Positions 1 to 5,509 of a stretch of DNA of 7,081 bases are shown here, piece by piece. The stretch spans positions 1-7,081 of the forward strand of contig CAAFRW010000167.1 in assembly GCA_900765575.1 (NCBI GenBank), read 5' to 3'. A program made the position numbers and the translations under genes. How positions within the stretch are numbered: the first letter of the stretch is position 1; each line of letters starts with the position of its first letter. The notes under the pieces are model-generated. The model had not been told where the DNA came from, did no database searches, and was given only the letters and a program-made list of their open reading frames with translations. This DNA is from Bacteroidaceae bacterium (GTDB taxonomy: Bacteria; Bacteroidota; Bacteroidia; Bacteroidales; Bacteroidaceae).

Positions 1-69
1 AAATCCGGCTATACACACATCAACGTCATAGATAGCCTATTTAAACTACTAATGAATAATGCAAAGTAA
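1..69 (+). CDS. possible C-terminal tail of an upstream gene (partial)
   Basis: Frame 1 is open from the first base to a TAA at 67-69 and would encode 22 residues ending FKLLMNNAK. The other two forward frames close within the first 36 bases. The residues look protein-like (GYTHINVIDSLFKLL), but the piece is too short to assign a family. An inverted repeat GGCTAT (7-12) / ATAGCC (32-37) lies inside it. A 22-codon open frame can occur by chance in AT-rich DNA, so this is a weak call. Confidence 0.3.
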   Translation, partial: KSGYTHINVIDSLFKLLMNNAK

Positions 70-170
70 CCGATTCTATCTCTGTATGTAAATACCTATT
101 TATGGCTGTTTTGCACTATATCTATCACTAATTATAATTAATAAGCATCTTTATATAACCTTCTTTTGCC

Positions 171-178
171 TATATTTG
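171..178 (+). promoter_or_regulatory. Bacteroides-type -7 promoter element upstream of the NlpE-like gene
   Basis: TATATTTG matches the Bacteroides primary sigma -7 consensus TAnnTTTG exactly. No clear TTTG lies 19-21 bp upstream; the best is a TTTA at 150-153 with 17-bp spacing, so the -33 half is weak. Initiation a few bases downstream would give a leader of about 145 nt before the lipoprotein start at 330. The rest of 70-329 is AT-rich and shows no RNA gene or conserved element that I recognise. Confidence 0.4.
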
Positions 179-230
179 TTATTCTACTAAACAGAAACGA
201 TATAAGAACTCAAATATCGACTCAACCGCA

Positions 231-326
231 ATGGTCATGGAGATGTTCTCTAGAATCCAATGCCTTTTAAAGAAAACAAAGAAATTTACAAAGAAACAAA
301 AGTATAAACCTAAACAAATCTTTTAA
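231..326 (+). other. possible 31-residue upstream ORF, lysine-rich
   Basis: An ATG at 231 opens a frame of 31 codons that stops with TAA at 324-326, three bases before the lipoprotein ATG at 330. The product starts MVMEMFSRIQCLL and has a very basic second half (KKTKK, TKKQK). It sits inside the putative leader of the lipoprotein gene. The tight spacing would allow translational coupling, but A-rich leaders produce lysine codons by chance and no ribosome site supports it. It is listed as a candidate only. Confidence 0.15.
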
Positions 327-329
327 TTT

Positions 330-767
330 ATGAAGAAAATATACATGATGGCATGCCTCACACTAATGATGGCGGCATGTACAAACCAACAGCAAAAAAA
401 GAGTGAAGAGTCGACTAAAACAGACTTCATAGCAGATATACACAATGCGGAAAATGCCTTGGATTATGAAGGTACATACAAAGGAACATTTCCGGCAGCA
501 GACTGCCCCGGCATTGAAACGACCTTAACTTTAAATAATGACCGAACATTTACATTAGATTCAAAATACATTGACCGCAATCAAACCTACAACGAATCGG
601 GTAAATATACATTAAAAGGTAATCTGCTCACACTCGTATCTAATGATGGAGAAGAAGAGTATTATAAAGTGGAAGAGAATCGACTTCGCAAACTAGATAG
701 GGATAAAAAAGAAATAACCGGAGATTTGGCCGGATATTATATCTTGAAGAAAGAATTGCAGAACTAA
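330..767 (+). CDS. NlpE-like small lipoprotein
   Basis: This 145-residue protein is predicted to be exported and lipid-anchored. A basic N-terminus and short hydrophobic stretch lead to the lipobox LMMAAC, with Cys17 as the lipidated residue. A polar linker (about 18-45) precedes one domain with the NlpE N-terminal pattern: YEGTYKGTFPAADCPGIETT (46-65), then TLTLNNDRTFTL and GKYTLKGNLLTL. This is the beta-barrel-like fold of the copper-resistance/surface-sensing lipoprotein NlpE. The protein is much shorter than enterobacterial NlpE and lacks its second domain. NlpE proteins usually read P-C-A-D-C here; this one reads P-A-A-D-C, so the first cysteine of the CxxC is Ala56 and only Cys59 remains. 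A thiol-pair metal or redox function is therefore doubtful. The start is fixed by the signal peptide. The gene is convergent with uxaC and seems functionally separate from it. The family call is fairly sure; the role is not known. Confidence 0.8.
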   Translation: MKKIYMMACLTLMMAACTNQQQKKSEESTKTDFIADIHNAENALDYEGTYKGTFPAADCPGIETTLTLNNDRTFTLDSKYIDRNQTYNESGKYTLKGNLLTLVSNDGEEEYYKVEENRLRKLDRDKKEITGDLAGYYILKKELQN

Positions 768-803
768 AACAGTGCTATAGAAAGATAGAAATTCCAAAAG
801 GAC

Positions 804-836
804 AAACAAAAAAGGATGCCCTACAAGAGCATCCTT
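804..836 (-). terminator. intrinsic terminator of uxaC, possibly bidirectional
   Basis: AAGGATGC (812-819) and GCATCCTT (829-836) form an 8-bp perfect stem with a 9-nt loop, between the convergent stops at 767 and 858. On the minus strand the stem is followed by TTTTGTTTGT, a typical termination tract for uxaC. On the plus strand the following bases (CTTATTTATATCTT) are only moderately T-rich, so termination of the lipoprotein gene here is possible but weaker. Confidence 0.75.
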
Positions 837-857
837 CTTATTTATATCTTAACTCAA

Positions 858-2264
858 TTAAAATTCAAAGAATTTCTTTGCATTATTGTAAGAGATATCT
901 TCAATCATCTGGTTTACACGTTCCATTTCCGATGCAGGAATTTCTCCATTTTCAATATCATTGCCAACCAGGTTACACAATGTACGACGGAAATATTCGT
1001 GACGAGGATAGGAGAGGAATGAACGAGAGTCCGTCAACATACCTACAAAGCGACTCAATAAGCCAAGTACAGACAAGGCATTCATTTGTTTCTCCATTCC
1101 GTCTTTTTGGTCTAAGAACCACCAGCCTGAACCAAACTGAATCTTACCCGGAACCGTTCCATCCTGGAAGTTACCCAACATGGTAGCAATCACTTCATTG
1201 GCACACGGATTCAAGTTATAAAGAATTGTTTTAGCCAATTTACCTTGTGTATTCAATTTATCCAAGAATTTAGCCATGGCCTTAGCTGTTGTAAACTCAC
1301 CAATTGAATCAAATCCGGTATCAGGGCCTAACAATTTGAACATCTTTGTATTATTGTTACGGATAGCTCCATAGTGGAACTGTTGAGTCCAATTTGTTTC
1401 AGCATCCATGATAGCAAACTCAATCAACATAGCCGATTTATATTTCAAAATCTCTTCTTTAGTCAATTCTTTACCACCATATACCTTATTAAATATAGCA
1501 TTGATTTCAGCTTCCGTATAGTCTTCAGCATAAAATTCTTCAATACCATGGTCTGAAAGCTTACAACCTTGTTCAGCAAAGAACTCGTGACGTTTACGAA
1601 GAGCTGCCAACACATCCGCATAACTTGAAATAGCAACACCACTGACTTCTGACAGTTTTTCGATATATGCACGGAAATCAGCCGGAACTTCTACAGCCAT
1701 CGCTTTATCAGGACGCCATGTCGGTAACATCTTAATTTCGAATCCGCTCTCACGGGTTTTAATATGATATTCCAAAGAATCTACCGGGTCGTCTGTTGTA
1801 CACACAACCTCTACATGATAACGGCGCATCATTCCTCTTGCAGAGTATTCAGGACTCTTTAATTTTTCATTACATTCATCATAAATCTCACGCGCAGTCT
1901 TCGGATTTAAAATTTTATTGATACCAAAAGCCGTCTTCAATTCAAGATGAGTCCAGTGATATAAAGGATTACGGAAAGTATAAGGAACTGTTTCCGCCCA
2001 TTTTTCAAATTTCTCCCAATCGGAAGTATCTTTACCCGTACAATAGCGTTCGTCTACTCCGTTTGTACGCATTGCACGCCATTTATAGTGGTCACCACCT
2101 AACCAGATTTCTGTCAAAGACTTAAATTGATAGTCATCTGCAACCATTTGAGGGATTAAATGACAGTGATAATCAATAATCGGCATTTTAGCCGCATGCT
2201 CGTGATACAACTTCTGTGCGGTTTCTGTTTCCAGCAAGAAGTTTTCATCCATGAAATTCTTCAT
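858..2264 (-). CDS. uxaC: uronate isomerase (glucuronate/galacturonate isomerase)
   Basis: This 468-residue cytoplasmic enzyme interconverts D-glucuronate with D-fructuronate and D-galacturonate with D-tagaturonate, the first step of hexuronate breakdown. It belongs to the amidohydrolase superfamily and is nearly the length of E. coli UxaC (about 470). The metal-site motif DYHCHL gives His33 and His35. His297 (QQFHYGAIRNNN) and Asp412/Arg414 (GMLTDSRSF) match, from memory, the known active-site positions of the E. coli enzyme with the same numbering. Other signatures are GDHYKWRAMRTNG (57-69), NPLYHWTHLEL (99-109), CTTDDPVDSL (155-164), LPTWRPDKA (180-188) and QFGSGWWF (376-383). This collinearity supports the ATG at 2264 over the in-frame ATG four codons in. 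The gene is divergent from the LacI-type regulator and uxaB, whose substrate it makes. No clear -7/-33 pair was found for it in the divergent region. The sequence appears intact. Confidence 0.97.
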   Translation of the reverse strand: MKNFMDENFLLETETAQKLYHEHAAKMPIIDYHCHLIPQMVADDYQFKSLTEIWLGGDHYKWRAMRTNGVDERYCTGKDTSDWEKFEKWAETVPYTFRNPLYHWTHLELKTAFGINKILNPKTAREIYDECNEKLKSPEYSARGMMRRYHVEVVCTTDDPVDSLEYHIKTRESGFEIKMLPTWRPDKAMAVEVPADFRAYIEKLSEVSGVAISSYADVLAALRKRHEFFAEQGCKLSDHGIEEFYAEDYTEAEINAIFNKVYGGKELTKEEILKYKSAMLIEFAIMDAETNWTQQFHYGAIRNNNTKMFKLLGPDTGFDSIGEFTTAKAMAKFLDKLNTQGKLAKTILYNLNPCANEVIATMLGNFQDGTVPGKIQFGSGWWFLDQKDGMEKQMNALSVLGLLSRFVGMLTDSRSFLSYPRHEYFRRTLCNLVGNDIENGEIPASEMERVNQMIEDISYNNAKKFFEF

Positions 2265-2330
2265 AATGTGTGTTTTTTTATATATAAATAAATTATTGGA
2301 ATTACAATTCTACCATTTGAATTAAACACC

Positions 2331-2352
2331 TCTATACAGCTTCTATACGTAT
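2331..2352. repeat. short direct repeat and CG-centred palindrome in the uxaC/lacI-type intergenic region
   Basis: TCTATAC occurs at 2331-2337 and again at 2342-2348, 11 bp apart. The second copy runs into the perfect palindrome ATACGTAT (2345-2352). LacI-family operators are typically palindromes with a central CG, so this could be a regulator site near the uxaC side. It is short and could be chance. The remainder of the 226-bp region is AT-rich apart from the promoter and dyad listed separately. Confidence 0.25.
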
Positions 2353-2395
2353 TTGCGTTTATTAACTGTTATCGAACACGAATTTAAAGGTTTTA

Positions 2396-2426
2396 TTTGG
2401 TATCGCAAAATAAGTTAGTATATTTG
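2396..2426 (+). promoter_or_regulatory. Bacteroides-type promoter of the LacI-type regulator–uxaB unit
   Basis: TTTG (2396-2399), a 19-bp spacer, then TATATTTG (2419-2426) is an essentially ideal Bacteroides -33/-7 promoter (TTTG, 19-21 bp, TAnnTTTG). Initiation near 2433 would give a leader of about 58 nt before the start codon at 2491. It is the best promoter match in the window. Confidence 0.75.
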
Positions 2427-2433
2427 TGCGATA
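2401..2433. promoter_or_regulatory. inverted repeat over the promoter, candidate operator
   Basis: TATCGCA (2401-2407) and its exact complement TGCGATA (2427-2433) are separated by 19 bp. Symmetry continues inward with one inserted base: AAATA follows the left arm, and TATTT plus one extra G precedes the right arm. The arms bracket the -7 element, so a protein bound to both would block initiation. The neighbouring LacI-type protein is the natural candidate, for autoregulation and uxaB control. The 26-bp distance between half-site centres is longer than one classical LacI operator, so it may be two sites. Confidence 0.45.
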
Positions 2434-2490
2434 ATTTAGATATTTTTTTGTTTAACGATTTACGACCTAAAAAGAATCTTACTACATAAG

Positions 2491-3558
2491 ATGGACGAGA
2501 AACAATACACAATAAAGGACATTGCAAATATGGCTGGCGTCTCAACGGGTACCGTAGATCGTGTTTTGCATAATAGGGGAGAAGTGTCGGAGAGTAGCAA
2601 GAAGAAAGTGCAACAAGTGTTGGAAGAAATACACTATCGACCTAATATGTTTGCCATCGGTTTAGCCGGTAAGAAAAAATACCTGATTTGTTGTTTAATT
2701 CCTAAATACGAGCCCGATGATTATTGGTATTCCGTAGCACAAGGTATAGAGCAGGCTGCGGAAGAGTTGAATGCCTTTAATGTAAGAACCGAATATATTT
2801 ATTACAATCATTCAAGCATTGAATCTTATTGCGAAGCGGGAAAAACGCTTTTAACGAAAAACGTGGATGCGGTATTGATTGCCCCCAATTTCAAAAAAGA
2901 AACATTACAAATCACTCAGATACTAAATGACAGGAAGATTCCTTTCACTTTTATAGACGTGAATATTGAAAACACAGGGTCTATGATGTATATCGGACAG
3001 GATTCATTTCAAAGCGGCTATATTGCAGGAAAGATTCTGATGAATGAGTATACGGATGATAAAGAGATTGTATTATTTATCAGTAAACACGGTCAAAACT
3101 CACTTGAAGTGCAGATGCAACGCAGGTTGGAAGGGTTTATGAAATATGTAAATGATGAGTGCGACCATCCTGTTATCCATGAAGTAGAGCTTGGAGGTAG
3201 AACTCAGAATGAGGACAGACAAGCCCTAGCTGAATTCTTTGAAGCGCATCCACAAGTAAAAAAGGGTATTTCGTTTAATTCACGTATCTATCAGGTCGGA
3301 CAATTCCTGGAAGAGCATAACATTCGATTTACCGGATTGATAGGATATGATTTATTACCGCAAAATGTAGAGTTACTGAAAAAAGGAATTGTTACCTTAT
3401 TAATAGGACAACGTCCCGGATTACAAGGTTATTGCGCCACCAAAGTGTTAGCCGATAAAATTGTTTTCAAACGGGATATTCCTCCTTTGCAATATATGCC
3501 TATCGACTTGATTATTAAAGAGAATATAAAGTATTACGTAGAATCGTATAATTTATAA
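2491..3558 (+). CDS. LacI-family transcriptional regulator, probable hexuronate regulator
   Basis: This 355-residue protein has the two-part LacI layout. A helix-turn-helix covers about residues 7-30 (YTIKDIANMAGVSTGTVDRV starts at residue 6), followed by HYRPNMFAIGL (48-58), the hinge-helix region that normally contacts the DNA minor groove. From about residue 63 there is a periplasmic-binding-protein-like sugar domain (AQGIEQAAEEL, NVDAVLIAPN, PFTFIDVNI, IGQDSFQSGYIAGKIL, LIGYDLLPQNVELLKKG, IGQRPGLQGYCATKVL). No extra tetramerisation tail is seen, so it is probably a dimer. The start places the helix-turn-helix at the usual N-terminal position. It is divergent from uxaC and 27 bp upstream of uxaB, which points to hexuronate-dependent control. 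The ligand (a hexuronate or a downstream intermediate) is inferred. Proteobacteria mostly use GntR-family ExuR/UxuR for this job. Confidence 0.9.
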   Translation: MDEKQYTIKDIANMAGVSTGTVDRVLHNRGEVSESSKKKVQQVLEEIHYRPNMFAIGLAGKKKYLICCLIPKYEPDDYWYSVAQGIEQAAEELNAFNVRTEYIYYNHSSIESYCEAGKTLLTKNVDAVLIAPNFKKETLQITQILNDRKIPFTFIDVNIENTGSMMYIGQDSFQSGYIAGKILMNEYTDDKEIVLFISKHGQNSLEVQMQRRLEGFMKYVNDECDHPVIHEVELGGRTQNEDRQALAEFFEAHPQVKKGISFNSRIYQVGQFLEEHNIRFTGLIGYDLLPQNVELLKKGIVTLLIGQRPGLQGYCATKVLADKIVFKRDIPPLQYMPIDLIIKENIKYYVESYNL

Positions 3559-3585
3559 TATAAACTAATAAATTCACAAAAAAAA

Positions 3586-5025
3586 ATGAAACCATTAAAC
3601 AAACAAACAGCAGCAAAAGCTGAACGTCCTGAAAGAATTATCCAGTTTGGTGAAGGTAACTTCCTCCGTGCATTCGTTGATTGGATTATCTACAACATGA
3701 ATGAAAAAGCTGATTTCAATAGCAGTGTAGTAGTTGTTCAACCTATTGAAAAAGGTATGGTGGAGATGTTAAATGCACAAGATTGCCTGTATCACGTTAA
3801 CTTGCAAGGTTTGGACAAAGGAGAGGCAGTAAACAGCTTGACAAAAATTGATGTTATCAGCCGCGCATTGAATCCTTATTCTCAGAACGCTGAATTCATG
3901 AAACTGGCAGAACAACCGGAAATGCGTTTCGTTATTTCCAATACAACTGAAGCCGGTATCGCTTTCGACCCTGCATGCAAATTAGATGACGCTCCGGCTT
4001 CTTCTTATCCGGGCAAAGTGACTCAATTGCTTTACCATCGTTACAAAACATTCAATGGTGATATGAGCAAGGGTTTAATCATCTTCCCATGCGAATTGAT
4101 TTTCTTGAACGGACATAAGCTGAAAGAGTGCATCGAACAATACATCGAATTATGGAAACTCGGCGAAGATTTCAAGAAATGGTTCGAAGAAGCTTGCGGC
4201 GTATACGCTACATTGGTAGACCGTATCGTTCCGGGATTCCCACGCAAAGATATCGATGCTATCAAAGAAAAATTGCAATATGATGATAACTTGGTTGTTC
4301 AGGCTGAGATTTTCCACTTGTGGGTAATTGAAGCTCCGAAGGAAATTGCTAAAGAATTCCCTGCAGACAAAGCTGGTTTGAATGTATTGTTCGTTCCGTC
4401 GGAAGCTCCTTATCATGAAAGAAAAGTATGCTTGCTGAACGGTCCTCACACTGTACTTTCTCCGGTAGCTTACCTTTCAGGTATCAACATTGTACGCGAT
4501 GCTTGCCAGCATCCGGTTGTAGGTAAATACATCGATAAAGTAATGTTCCACGAATTAATGGAAACATTGAATTTGCCGAAAGACGAATTGCAGCAATTTG
4601 CTAAAGATGTATTGGATCGCTTCAACAATCCGTTCGTTGACCATCAGGTAACTTCTATCATGTTGAATTCATTCCCGAAATTCGAAACTCGCGACCTGCC
4701 GGGATTGAAAACTTACTTGCAACGTAAAGGCGAACTTCCTAAGGGATTGGTTCTTGGTTTGGCTGCTATCATTACATACTATAAAGGTGGCAAACGTGAG
4801 GACGGTGCAGAAATCGTTCCGAATGACGCTCCGGAAATCATGCAATTATTGACAGACCTTTGGGCTACCGGTTGCACTCGCAAGGTAACAGAAGGTGTGT
4901 TAGCCGCTAAATCTATCTGGGGTGAAGATTTGAACGAAATCCCTGGATTGGCAGACATGGTAAAGGGATTCCTCGATTCTATCCAAGAAAAAGGTATGTT
5001 GGAAACAGTAAAGACTATTCTTTAA
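3586..5025 (+). CDS. uxaB: tagaturonate reductase (altronate oxidoreductase)
   Basis: This 479-residue cytoplasmic enzyme reduces D-tagaturonate to D-altronate with NADH, the step after UxaC in galacturonate breakdown. It belongs to the mannitol dehydrogenase / polyol long-chain dehydrogenase family. ERIIQFGEGNFLRAFVDW (16-33) contains the N-terminal nucleotide-binding glycines. NTTEAGI (119-125) and the conserved FPCELI (167-172) follow. The catalytic pattern K-x4-N-x2-H is in ERKVCLLNGPHTVL: Lys280, Asn285, His288. The length and the start MKPLN…PERIIQFGEG line up with E. coli UxaB (about 483 residues), which separates it from the fructuronate reductase UxuB. It probably forms one transcript with the regulator upstream (27-bp gap, no terminator between) and ends at a strong hairpin. 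The start codon follows an A-rich stretch, not a Shine-Dalgarno site. The sequence is intact. Confidence 0.95.
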   Translation: MKPLNKQTAAKAERPERIIQFGEGNFLRAFVDWIIYNMNEKADFNSSVVVVQPIEKGMVEMLNAQDCLYHVNLQGLDKGEAVNSLTKIDVISRALNPYSQNAEFMKLAEQPEMRFVISNTTEAGIAFDPACKLDDAPASSYPGKVTQLLYHRYKTFNGDMSKGLIIFPCELIFLNGHKLKECIEQYIELWKLGEDFKKWFEEACGVYATLVDRIVPGFPRKDIDAIKEKLQYDDNLVVQAEIFHLWVIEAPKEIAKEFPADKAGLNVLFVPSEAPYHERKVCLLNGPHTVLSPVAYLSGINIVRDACQHPVVGKYIDKVMFHELMETLNLPKDELQQFAKDVLDRFNNPFVDHQVTSIMLNSFPKFETRDLPGLKTYLQRKGELPKGLVLGLAAIITYYKGGKREDGAEIVPNDAPEIMQLLTDLWATGCTRKVTEGVLAAKSIWGEDLNEIPGLADMVKGFLDSIQEKGMLETVKTIL

Positions 5026-5052
5026 TCTTACCCAACATTCTCATCTATAAAG

Positions 5053-5085
5053 AAGGTTGCTTCCCGCAAGGGAGGCAACCTTTTT
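5053..5085 (+). terminator. strong intrinsic terminator after uxaB
   Basis: A 13-bp stem (5053-5065 with 5070-5082, one T-G wobble at 5061/5074) closes on a GCAA tetraloop of the stable GNRA class. T5081-T5085 overlap the stem end and form the T tract. It begins 27 bp after the uxaB stop and should end the regulator–uxaB transcript. Confidence 0.92.
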
Positions 5086-5199
5086 CATATAATAGGTTTA
5101 GAGTGGAAACTTCTCAAATAGCGCTATACAGGTAATCATTTCCTGATAGAAAAGGGTATATGGAATGCCCGCTAACATTAGTAATCTTTGCAGTGAATG

Positions 5200-5231
5200 A
5201 TTAGTAATGTTGGGAGCCCAACATCAGTAAT
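5200..5231. repeat. hairpin joining repeat units 2 and 3
   Basis: Arms 5200-5214 and 5217-5231 are complementary at 13 of 15 positions around a 2-nt centre. The inner eight pairs, ATGTTGGG (5207-5214) with CCCAACAT (5217-5224), are perfect. In RNA the innermost pair would open to give a GAGC loop. The whole spacer between units 2 and 3 (TGGGAGCCCA) belongs to the palindrome, so the spacer is structured rather than random. No T tract follows on either strand, so it is not a usual terminator. Confidence 0.75.
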
Positions 5232-5242
5232 GTCGAGGGAGA

Positions 5243-5303
5243 ATAACTAATAATGTTAGGCAAGGTAACTAATAATGTGACCTTGCATAGCATTATTAGT
5301 TAT
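5243..5303. repeat. 24-bp inverted repeat hairpin with a repeat unit as its loop
   Basis: The 24-base arms 5243-5266 and 5280-5303 are complementary at 22 positions. One exception is a T/G pair (5256/5290) and the other a G/A mismatch (5259/5287). The 13-nt loop (5267-5279) is almost exactly unit 5, the same sequence that unit 4 contributes to the stem. In plus-strand RNA the T/G pair becomes a G-U wobble, so the stem is slightly better than on the minus strand. Unit 5 could instead pair with unit 6 or unit 7 (12-13 bp), giving mutually exclusive folds. There is no poly-T tail, so this is not a standard terminator. Confidence 0.85.
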
Positions 5304-5324
5304 GGCTTCCCACATTATTAGTTA

Positions 5325-5509
5325 TAGAATCGGTTCATGAAGTTCTAAAATCGGCCACTATTCATCGTTTCCAATCTACAATCGACTTCATCAACGGCTA
5401 TTTATAACTGTTGGTTTATAAATTATACTGATGCCAGACATTGAATATTTAGTAGTTGTATTGATGACCAATTGTAACAATACCATTATCCACTAACAAG
5501 AACAGGCTT
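5325..5509. other. intergenic stretch without a recognisable gene
   Basis: This AT-rich sequence lies between the repeat array and the end of cbiL. I see no convincing coding frame, promoter or RNA motif. The only structure is a weak inverted repeat, GTATTG (5458-5463) / CAATAC (5478-5483) with a 14-nt loop. It has no T tract toward the minus strand and so is unconvincing as the cbiL terminator. Confidence 0.5.

Larger units (their letters stand above)
5175..5324. repeat. array of seven 13-bp AT-rich units at 22-24 bp spacing
   Basis: Units start at 5175, 5198, 5221, 5244, 5266, 5290 and 5312 (steps 23, 23, 23, 22, 24, 22), separated by 9-11-bp spacers. The spacers differ from each other and are mostly G/C-richer. 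Units 1-3 (ACATTAGTAATCT, TGATTAGTAATGT, ACATCAGTAATGT) approximate the odd palindrome ACATTA-G-TAATGT. Units 4 and 5 are both TAACTAATAATGT. Units 6 (GCATTATTAGTTA) and 7 (ACATTATTAGTTA) are its reverse complement, with one change in unit 6. The non-triplet spacing and in-unit stops argue against coding. One step on, at either end, there is no recognisable unit. The array lies between two convergent genes, downstream of the uxaB terminator. It resembles an iteron or multi-operator array, or a degenerate extragenic palindromic element. I do not recognise the family. Confidence 0.85.

Noticed and set aside
816..1186. Forward-strand open frames opposite uxaC (816-1022, 878-1186)
   Set aside because: They are antisense shadows of the strongly supported uxaC coding sequence and resemble no known protein.
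4041..4449. Minus-strand open frames inside uxaB (4041-4265, 4150-4449)
   Set aside because: They lie opposite an intact, well-conserved dehydrogenase and have no family features.
5175..5324. CRISPR array reading of the repeat cluster
   Set aside because: Units are only 13 bp, spacers 9-11 bp, the units change orientation, and no cas genes are present. It fits a binding-site or palindromic repeat array better.
5458..5483. Hairpin GTATTG/CAATAC as cbiL terminator
   Set aside because: Six pairs, a 14-nt AT-rich loop and no T tract on the minus strand; too weak.
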